NCBI GenBank assembly: GCA_039933015.1
Contig: JBDTOX010000002.1
Span: forward strand, 1 to 27,903
From: JBDTOX01 sp039933015
Lineage (GTDB): Bacteria > Pseudomonadota > Gammaproteobacteria > Burkholderiales > Methylophilaceae
Direction of reading: 5' to 3'
DNA length: 27,903 nucleotides
Shown here: in pieces, positions 22,922 to 27,903 of the stretch
Position numbering within the stretch: the stretch's first letter is position 1
Layout of the letters: each line of letters opens with the position of its first letter
The notes under the pieces: model-generated
Told to the model about the DNA's origin: nothing
The model's database searches: none
Seen by the model: the letters and a program-made list of their open reading frames with translations, nothing else
Made by a program: the position numbers and the translations under genes

Positions 22922-25341
22922 TTACTTTTGTTACCTTTACTTGATTTTTTAATGGCTGCTTTAGGCGTTGATTTTTTTGCGGCCGAAGGTTTGCTTTTAC
23001 TCGCAGTTCGCGGCGCACGGCTTTTAGACTGCTCCGTGGCTTTTGCTTTAGCTGGTTTGGCCCTGCCAGGCTGAGATGCGCTTTTAGTGGCCGATACATT
23101 AGCACTTGTGGCCTCACGCACGACTGCTTTTCCCACCTTGGGCGAAGACAGAGCGGAAGTGTCAGGAGTTGCATTATCCAGTACAAAATCAATTTTACTG
23201 GTTTCAAGGTCAACGCGACTGACTTTCACGCGCAACCTGTCGCCCAGGCGATAACGGACACCGGTACGCTCGCCTATCATGGCATGACGGGCTTTATCGT
23301 AATTGAAATAATCGTTGCCGAGCTCAGTCACATGCAGCAGGCCCTCGACGTAAATGCTGTCCAACGCCACAAACAAGCCAAAACTGGTAACCCCCGCTAC
23401 TGTGCCATCGAATACCTCGCCGATTTTATCCTGCATGTAAAAGCACTTGAGCCAGGCATTCACATCACGGGTAGCATCGTCAGCCCGGCGTTCTGTCATT
23501 GAGCAGTGCTGGCCCAGCGCATGCCAGTCACCCGCCTTGTATTTATCGCCATTCAATACTGCCTTAATGGCGCGATGGATAAGCAAGTCCGGGTAGCGCC
23601 GGATAGGCGAAGTAAAATGCGTGTAGGATTCGTAAGCCAAACCAAAATGGCCGATATTGTCTGGACTGTAAACCGCCTGCTGCATGGAGCGTAGCAAGAC
23701 AGTCTGCAAAAGCTGCTCATCCGGGCGGCCTTTGATGCGCGCCAGCAGTTTTCCGTAATCCTTGGCGTGCGGCGTGTCACCTCCTCCGACCTGAAAGCCA
23801 AACTCCCCCATGAAAGTGCGCAAGGCTTCCAGCTTTTCTGGGGTAGGCCCCTCGTGAATGCGATACAAGGTTGGCTGCTCATGCTCCTTGAGGAAATCTG
23901 AAGCGCAGACGTTGGCCGCCAGCATGCACTCTTCAATCAGGCGATGGGCCTCGTTGCGGGTAGAGGCTTCAATACGATCTATTTTGCCGTTCTCATTAAA
24001 GATCATAAGAGTTTCCGTGGTCTCGAATTCAATCGCACCACGTTTTTCGCGCGCTTTGACCAAAATCTGGTACAGCGCATCCAAATGTTGTACATGCGGC
24101 ATCAGCCAGGCATATTCCTGGGCCAGCTCGCCATCAGGATGGCTCAGCATTTCATAGACCTGGGTATAGGTCATGCGTGCTTTAGAGCGCATGACCGAAG
24201 GGTAGAACTTGTAACGCTTGACTGTGCCATGACCGTCCACCTGCATGTCGCAGACCATGCACAGGCGCTCAACATCAGGGTTGAGCGAGCATAAGCCGTT
24301 GGAAAGCGCTTCTGGCAACATCGGAATCACGCGCCGCGGGAAATAGACCGAATTACCGCGGTCGAATGCTTCCGTATCCAGCGCATCGCCGGGACGCACG
24401 TAATAACTTACATCGGCAATTGCTACGATCAGGCGCCAGCCGCTACCTTGTGGCTCACAATAAACAGCATCATCAAAATCACGCGCTGTTTCGCCATCAA
24501 TGGTAATTAACGGCATTTCACGCAAGTCAATGCGGCCGCGCCAATCCGACTCCTGTACTAGACGCGGATATTTTTCTGCCTGCACCACAGCAGCGCGCGG
24601 AAACTCGTAGGGCAACTGGTGCTTGCGCAGGGCAATCTCGATCTCCATGCCGGAATCCGCATAATTACCGAGAATTTCCACCACCTTGCCGATAGGCTGC
24701 GCATAAGCAGAAGGTTGCTCTATCAATTCGATCATGACCACCTGGCCAGCCTTTGCTTGCATATCCTGGCCTGGCGGCACCAGGATATCCTGGCTGATGC
24801 GTTTATCCTCCGCCGCAACCAAAGTAACGCCTTGCTCGCGTATGAGACGCCCCACCAATTTCTTGTTGGAGCGTTCCAGCACTTCAACAATCTTGCCTTC
24901 TGGTCGACCGCGCCGGTCGAAGCCAGACTGGCGCACCATTGCCCGGTCGCCATGCATCACTTGCGACATTTCCCGGGGCGATAGAAACAAATCCTCACCC
25001 CCATTATCCGGGATCAAAAATCCAAACCCATCGGCATGGCCTTGTACTTTACCTGCAATCAGATTGATTTTTTCCGCGATACAGAGTGCGCCTTTGCGGT
25101 TACGTATAATTTGCCCTTCGCGTTCCATGGCGTTAAGGCGGCGATTAAAAATCTCCTGCTCACCTTCGCTAATTTCAAGCAATTCGTAAAGATGCTCGAC
25201 GCTCACAGGAACGCCCTGCTCAGTCATGGTTTCTAAAATAAACTCCCGGCTGGGCAAGGGGCTTGCGTAGTTGGCTGCCTCACGTTTGGCATGTGGATCA
25301 GCCCCGCGATTATTATTCGATTGTTTTTTTTTCGTTGACAA
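22918..25341 (-). CDS. rnr: ribonuclease R, with long basic C-terminal tail
   Basis: RNase R is a 3'-5' exoribonuclease that degrades structured RNA and acts in rRNA quality control and trans-translation. The 807 residues contain an N-terminal HTH region (about 30-85), cold-shock OB folds (about 90-230), the RNB catalytic domain with ETARDFDDAVYC (metal-binding Asp288, Asp290, Asp291) and RYPDLLIHR, and an S1 domain at about 640-720. The last 75 or so residues are rich in Lys, Ala and Ser. The start is a TTG (25341-25339) with GGAAAG 7 bases upstream. The next in-frame Met is about 38 codons in and would cut into the HTH. The first codons overlap the -35 of the divergent tRNA-Leu promoter. 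Confidence 0.96.
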   Translation of the reverse strand: MSTKKKQSNNNRGADPHAKREAANYASPLPSREFILETMTEQGVPVSVEHLYELLEISEGEQEIFNRRLNAMEREGQIIRNRKGALCIAEKINLIAGKVQGHADGFGFLIPDNGGEDLFLSPREMSQVMHGDRAMVRQSGFDRRGRPEGKIVEVLERSNKKLVGRLIREQGVTLVAAEDKRISQDILVPPGQDMQAKAGQVVMIELIEQPSAYAQPIGKVVEILGNYADSGMEIEIALRKHQLPYEFPRAAVVQAEKYPRLVQESDWRGRIDLREMPLITIDGETARDFDDAVYCEPQGSGWRLIVAIADVSYYVRPGDALDTEAFDRGNSVYFPRRVIPMLPEALSNGLCSLNPDVERLCMVCDMQVDGHGTVKRYKFYPSVMRSKARMTYTQVYEMLSHPDGELAQEYAWLMPHVQHLDALYQILVKAREKRGAIEFETTETLMIFNENGKIDRIEASTRNEAHRLIEECMLAANVCASDFLKEHEQPTLYRIHEGPTPEKLEALRTFMGEFGFQVGGGDTPHAKDYGKLLARIKGRPDEQLLQTVLLRSMQQAVYSPDNIGHFGLAYESYTHFTSPIRRYPDLLIHRAIKAVLNGDKYKAGDWHALGQHCSMTERRADDATRDVNAWLKCFYMQDKIGEVFDGTVAGVTSFGLFVALDSIYVEGLLHVTELGNDYFNYDKARHAMIGERTGVRYRLGDRLRVKVSRVDLETSKIDFVLDNATPDTSALSSPKVGKAVVREATSANVSATKSASQPGRAKPAKAKATEQSKSRAPRTASKSKPSAAKKSTPKAAIKKSSKGNKSK

Positions 25342-25362
25342 AATATGTCTTTCCTATAGAAT
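25335..25362 (+). promoter_or_regulatory. tRNA-Leu promoter
   Basis: TTGACA (25335-25340, perfect) and TAGAAT (25357-25362, five of six) are separated by 16 bp. Transcription would begin near 25369, about 22 bases before the tRNA. The bases after the -10 include GCGC, a GC-rich discriminator of the kind linked to stringent control of stable-RNA promoters. The -35 overlaps the first codons of rnr on the other strand. Confidence 0.8.
25349..25354 (-). promoter_or_regulatory. ribosome binding site for the TTG start of rnr
   Basis: GGAAAG on the minus strand is 7 bases from TTG (25341-25339). It is the only good site near an acceptable start codon in this frame. It lies inside the spacer of the divergent tRNA-Leu promoter, so the two control regions share DNA. 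Confidence 0.6.
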
Positions 25363-25391
25363 TTGCGCTCTTTGCTTTACCCCAACTGTAA

Positions 25392-25476
25392 GCCCAGATG
25401 GCGGAATTGGTAGACGCGCATGGTTCAGGTCCATGTGCCTTCGGGTGTGGAGGTTCGAGTCCTCTTCTGGGCACCA
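25392..25476 (+). tRNA. tRNA-Leu, anticodon CAG
   Basis: The acceptor arms GCCCAGA and TCTGGGC pair fully, followed by discriminator A and an encoded CCA (25474-25476). The anticodon stem CATGG/CCATG holds loop TTCAGGT, giving anticodon CAG, which reads CUG. The long variable arm (TGCCTTCGGGTG) marks a class II tRNA, as expected for leucine, and GGTTCGAGTCC is the T arm. Total length is 85 nt with CCA. It stands alone, with its own promoter and terminator. Confidence 0.97.
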
Positions 25477-25515
25477 AAAATTTATCACTCAGTTTACGGA
25501 TAGTTGGACATTGAG

Positions 25516-25551
25516 AACCGTATGTTTGCTTATTGCGACATACGGTTTTTT
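25516..25551 (+). terminator. intrinsic terminator after tRNA-Leu
   Basis: A perfect 10-bp stem, AACCGTATGT (25516-25525) with ACATACGGTT (25538-25547), has a 12-base loop and runs into a T-rich tail (25546-25551, then ATTT). It lies 39 bases after the tRNA 3' end. Confidence 0.88.
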
Positions 25552-25636
25552 ATTTATCCAGATTAAAGCCATTTCATGGAATCTCTAACCATACCAACCA
25601 CTAGCTATTCTACCCTATACTGCCTGCCCATCTCCT

Positions 25637-25885
25637 ATGCAAACTATTGAATTCAATTTGACCAGCAAATATGTTGAACTCTGCAATCTGCTCAAACTAA
25701 CTGGTTTGGCAGATAGTGGTGGCCGCGGCAAGAGCATGGTGGCTGAAGGCCTGGTTAAAGTGGATGGCCAGACTGAAAGCCGCAAGACGGCGAAGATCCG
25801 TGCGGGACAAAAAGTCGAGTGCGCGGGAACCTGTATTATCATCACAGCCCGGCCCGCCAGCCCTGACATTGCTAGCCAGGCTTAA
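25637..25885 (+). CDS. small S4-domain RNA-binding protein (YbcJ family)
   Basis: This 82-residue protein is essentially one S4-type RNA-binding fold. Its signature is YVELCNLLKLTGLADSGGRG, followed by KSMVAEGLVKVDGQTESRKT and KIRAGQKVECAG. That matches the YbcJ family of free-standing S4 proteins, whose RNA target is not established. No Shine-Dalgarno sequence precedes the ATG; TATACT at 25616-25621 might be a -10 but has no good -35. It ends 2 bp before the YaeQ-like gene, so the two are likely cotranscribed. Confidence 0.9.
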   Translation: MQTIEFNLTSKYVELCNLLKLTGLADSGGRGKSMVAEGLVKVDGQTESRKTAKIRAGQKVECAGTCIIITARPASPDIASQA

Positions 25886-25887
25886 TT

Positions 25888-26436
25888 ATGGCGCTCAAGT
25901 CCACAATCTATAAAGTTGACCTGCAAATTGCGAATATGGATCGCAATTACTATCAGCAGCACAGCCTCACCGTCGCCAAGCACCCTTCCGAAACCGATGA
26001 ACGCATGATGGTGCGTTTGCTGGCATTTGCGCTTTATGCCGACGAGTTTCTGTCTTTTGGCAAAGGGTTGAGCGCTGACGATGAAGCTGATCTCTGGCTC
26101 AAGGATATGACCGGTGCCATTGAGTTATGGATAGACGTTGGCTTGCCAGACGAACGGGATATTCGCAAAGCCTGTGGACGAGCGAAACAGGTTGTCATTT
26201 TGGTCTATGGCGGACGTACGGCTGATATATGGTGGAACCAACATCGCGGCAAACTTGAGCGACTACACAATTTGACAGTCATTAACCTGACAGCTGAAAG
26301 TACACAAGCCATGGCAGCATTGGCGGCTACGCGCGGCATGCACTTGAGCTACACGGTACAAGATGAGCAAATCTTGCTAGCCGCAGACACTGCCGCCCTG
26401 GAGATTAGCCCAGTACAACTGCTCAGGTCAGTTTAG
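25888..26436 (+). CDS. yaeQ: YaeQ family protein
   Basis: YaeQ proteins have a fold related to PD-(D/E)XK nucleases; the E. coli gene was first found as a suppressor affecting haemolysin-related expression when RfaH is absent, and the biochemical role is unsettled. The 182 residues show the family start MALKSTIYKVDLQIANMDR. They also show the segment SETDERMMVRLLAFALYADE, then WLKDMTGAIELWIDVGLPDE and RDIRKACGRAKQVVILVYGG, with the acidic and lysine residues expected of the nuclease-like core. It follows the S4 gene by 2 bp. Its stop overlaps the convergent hpt stop by 4 bp. Confidence 0.93.
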   Translation: MALKSTIYKVDLQIANMDRNYYQQHSLTVAKHPSETDERMMVRLLAFALYADEFLSFGKGLSADDEADLWLKDMTGAIELWIDVGLPDERDIRKACGRAKQVVILVYGGRTADIWWNQHRGKLERLHNLTVINLTAESTQAMAALAATRGMHLSYTVQDEQILLAADTAALEISPVQLLRSV

Positions 26437-26990
26437 GGTTGCTCGGTTAGCGCATAAATGGCTGGCAGGTTACGCCACCAACCATATACATCCATACCAC
26501 AACCAAATACATAGCGATCAGGCACGGTAAGACCTACAAAATCGGCAGTAATGGGCTTGGCCCGACCAAGCTCCTTTTCGACCAGCACCGCAATCACCAC
26601 GCGTGCCGCACCTTGATTCAGGCATTTTTCCTTGATGGCAGCCAAGGTATGGCCTTCATCCAGAATATCATCCAGCAGCAGCACCGTACGGCCACGCACG
26701 TTGTCTCTCGGCTCGACTTTCCATACCAGGTGCTGGCCTGCAGTTTGATTGTGATAACGACTGACCTGCACATAATCAAACGCCAGCGGAAAATCGAGTT
26801 TTGGCAATAACTGGCCTGAAAACACCACCGCTCCACCCATGACACACATCACCACCGGGTTGCTGTTGCCAACGCTCTCGCCAATCTGGCGCGCCAAACG
26901 CGCTATCGCTGCTTCAACTGCTTGTGCGCTGTGAATCAGCTCTGACTGTTCAAGAAGTTGCTTGGGATTTTCGGCATTGATGACGTTCAT
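26433..26990 (-). CDS. hpt: hypoxanthine-guanine phosphoribosyltransferase
   Basis: This purine-salvage enzyme joins hypoxanthine or guanine to PRPP. It is 185 residues. The PRPP-binding motif VLLLDDILDEGHTL is at 103-116; MGGAVVFSGQLLPKL and SRYHNQTAG upstream, and LGRAKPITADFVGL and DRYVFGCGMD downstream, fit the HPRT-type family. A member with wider or unusual base preference is possible, as betaproteobacterial copies are not all tested. It starts 4 bp after galU, probably in one operon, and its TAA overlaps the stop of yaeQ on the other strand. Confidence 0.93.
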   Translation of the reverse strand: MNVINAENPKQLLEQSELIHSAQAVEAAIARLARQIGESVGNSNPVVMCVMGGAVVFSGQLLPKLDFPLAFDYVQVSRYHNQTAGQHLVWKVEPRDNVRGRTVLLLDDILDEGHTLAAIKEKCLNQGAARVVIAVLVEKELGRAKPITADFVGLTVPDRYVFGCGMDVYGWWRNLPAIYALTEQP

Positions 26991-26994
26991 CTGA

Positions 26995-27867
26995 CTAGGC
27001 GGGTTGGATGGTACGAAGATAAGCCAAAAACTCAGCGCCTATTTCCGGATGGCGCATAGCGTATTCGAGATTTGCTTTTACATACCCTAATTTGCTACCG
27101 CAATCATAACGCTTGCCTTTGAAACGGTAAGCCAGGACTTTTTCATATTGCATCAATGCCGCAATACCATCTGTCAGCTGAATTTCCCCACCCTTTCCTG
27201 GCTTAATGTTTTCCAGGCAATCAAAAATTCTGGGAGTCAAAATATAGCGTCCAACAACCGCCAGATTGGATGGTGCATCTTCCGGTTGAGGCTTTTCAAC
27301 TATGCCTTTAAGCTGCAACACGTTAGGAGCGATTGCCTCTGCATCGACAATGCCGTAGCTGGCCGTTTCGGATGGCGATACATCTTCTACGCCTAAAATA
27401 GAACTGCCTTGCTGTACATACAGCTCAACCATCTGCTTGAGTACGGGCGGCTCTGCATCAATCAAATCATCGGCAAGAATCACAGAAAATGGCTGATTGC
27501 CAACTACCGGCTTGGCGCACAACACTGCATGGCCAAGACCAAGCGCTTCTGACTGGCGGATATAAATACAAGAAACCCCTTTAGGCAAAATGCCACGCAG
27601 GACTTCCAACATCTCCGATTTGCCACGCGCCTCCAGCTCGGCTTCAAGCTCGTAGGACTTGTCAAAATGATCCGGAATCGAGCGTTTGTTGCGTCCGATA
27701 ACAAAAATGAGCTCCGTGGCACCTGCCGCGATGGCCTCTTCAGCCGCAAACTGGATCAGTGGCTTATCAACAATCGGCAGCATTTCCTTGGGACTGGCCT
27801 TGGTTGCAGGCAAAAAGCGTGTGCCCAGGCCGGCGACGGGGAAAACGGCTTTAGTAACTTTATTCAA
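26995..27867 (-). CDS. galU: UTP-glucose-1-phosphate uridylyltransferase
   Basis: GalU makes UDP-glucose from UTP and glucose-1-phosphate, for polysaccharides, LPS sugars and related nucleotide sugars. The 290 residues include the nucleotide-binding VFPVAGLGTRFLPATKASPK and MLPIVDKPLIQFAAEEAIAAG, then FSVILADDLID, TASYGIVDAEAI with GIVEKPQ, and the C-terminal GKRYDCGSKLGYVKANLEYA. The likely start is TTG at 27867-27865: an in-frame stop lies 7 codons upstream, no ATG lies between, and AAAAGG is 9 bases before the TTG. It is the first gene of the pair with hpt; any promoter is at or beyond the window edge. Confidence 0.97.
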   Translation of the reverse strand: MNKVTKAVFPVAGLGTRFLPATKASPKEMLPIVDKPLIQFAAEEAIAAGATELIFVIGRNKRSIPDHFDKSYELEAELEARGKSEMLEVLRGILPKGVSCIYIRQSEALGLGHAVLCAKPVVGNQPFSVILADDLIDAEPPVLKQMVELYVQQGSSILGVEDVSPSETASYGIVDAEAIAPNVLQLKGIVEKPQPEDAPSNLAVVGRYILTPRIFDCLENIKPGKGGEIQLTDGIAALMQYEKVLAYRFKGKRYDCGSKLGYVKANLEYAMRHPEIGAEFLAYLRTIQPA

Positions 27868-27876
27868 TTTCTTGAA

Positions 27877-27882
27877 CCTTTT
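27877..27882 (-). promoter_or_regulatory. ribosome binding site for the TTG start of galU
   Basis: AAAAGG on the minus strand lies 9 bases from TTG (27867-27865). No ATG or GTG occurs between the upstream in-frame stop and this TTG, so it decides the start. Confidence 0.5.
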
Positions 27883-27903
27883 ATATCAATGTATGGTGGA
27901 CGA

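Noticed and set aside
25616..25621. TATACT as the promoter of the S4-domain gene
   Set aside because: No acceptable -35 at 16-18 bp, so not listed as a feature.
27880..27885. TATAAA (minus strand) as the galU promoter -10
   Set aside because: It would put the transcript start within about 6 bases of the start codon and remove the ribosome site; the -35 is outside the window.
1..27903. Possible mobile element, defence island, CRISPR array or toxin-antitoxin genes
   Set aside because: No repeats with spacers, transposase, integrase, restriction or toxin-like proteins seen; gene content is conserved housekeeping and envelope functions plus one efflux locus.

Overview
The window looks like chromosomal DNA of a betaproteobacterium. 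I infer this from the gene order ndk-rlmN-pilF-rodZ-ispG-hisS-yfgM-bamB-der, which is typical of that class, and from the long form of IspG. A methylotrophic or Nitrosomonadales-type relative is my guess from general protein character; I cannot prove it from the sequence. Nearly all of the window is densely packed housekeeping and envelope genes with short or negative spacing. I see no CRISPR array, insertion sequence, integrase, prophage or toxin-antitoxin module.

Positions 1-5836 hold a complete tripartite RND multidrug efflux locus. On the minus strand, in transcription order, are a membrane-fusion lipoprotein (acrA-like), an RND pump (acrB-like) and an outer-membrane factor lipoprotein that runs off the left edge. 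A divergent TetR/AcrR-family repressor gene lies on the plus strand. The 111 bp between them contain a good sigma70 promoter for the pump operon, with an AcrR-like operator filling its spacer and a second related palindrome just downstream. Next come an unrecognised 116-codon ORF (5926-6276), rimO (minus) and a small two-helix membrane protein (plus).

Positions 7813-10504 (minus) carry rluD, pgeF and a ZIP-family metal transporter. bamD (plus, 10544-11347) is divergent from rluD and ends in a strong hairpin terminator whose loop and right arm lie inside the 3' end of der.

Positions 11405-25341 form one 14-kb minus-strand array: rnr, rlmB, ndk, rlmN, pilF, rodZ, ispG, hisS, two ABC ATPase genes, yfgM, bamB, der. 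Most junctions are 10 bp or less, or ATGA overlaps. The array joins RNA decay and modification (RNase R, RlmB, RlmN), nucleotide supply (Ndk), cell shape and pili (RodZ, PilF), isoprenoid synthesis (IspG), tRNA charging (HisS), envelope biogenesis (YfgM, BamB) and ribosome assembly (Der). The unusual part is the ATPase pair, which resembles a split YejF and has no permease or binding-protein gene beside it.

At the right end are a tRNA-Leu(CAG) gene with its own promoter and terminator (divergent from rnr), an S4-domain RNA-binding protein, a YaeQ-family protein, and a convergent minus-strand pair galU-hpt. Both rnr and galU appear to use TTG start codons.

I did not find a clearly new multi-gene system here. 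The best leads are the efflux operator layout, the orphan split ATPase pair, the overlapping rnr/tRNA-Leu control region, and the unrecognised ORF whose start codon lies in a hairpin.
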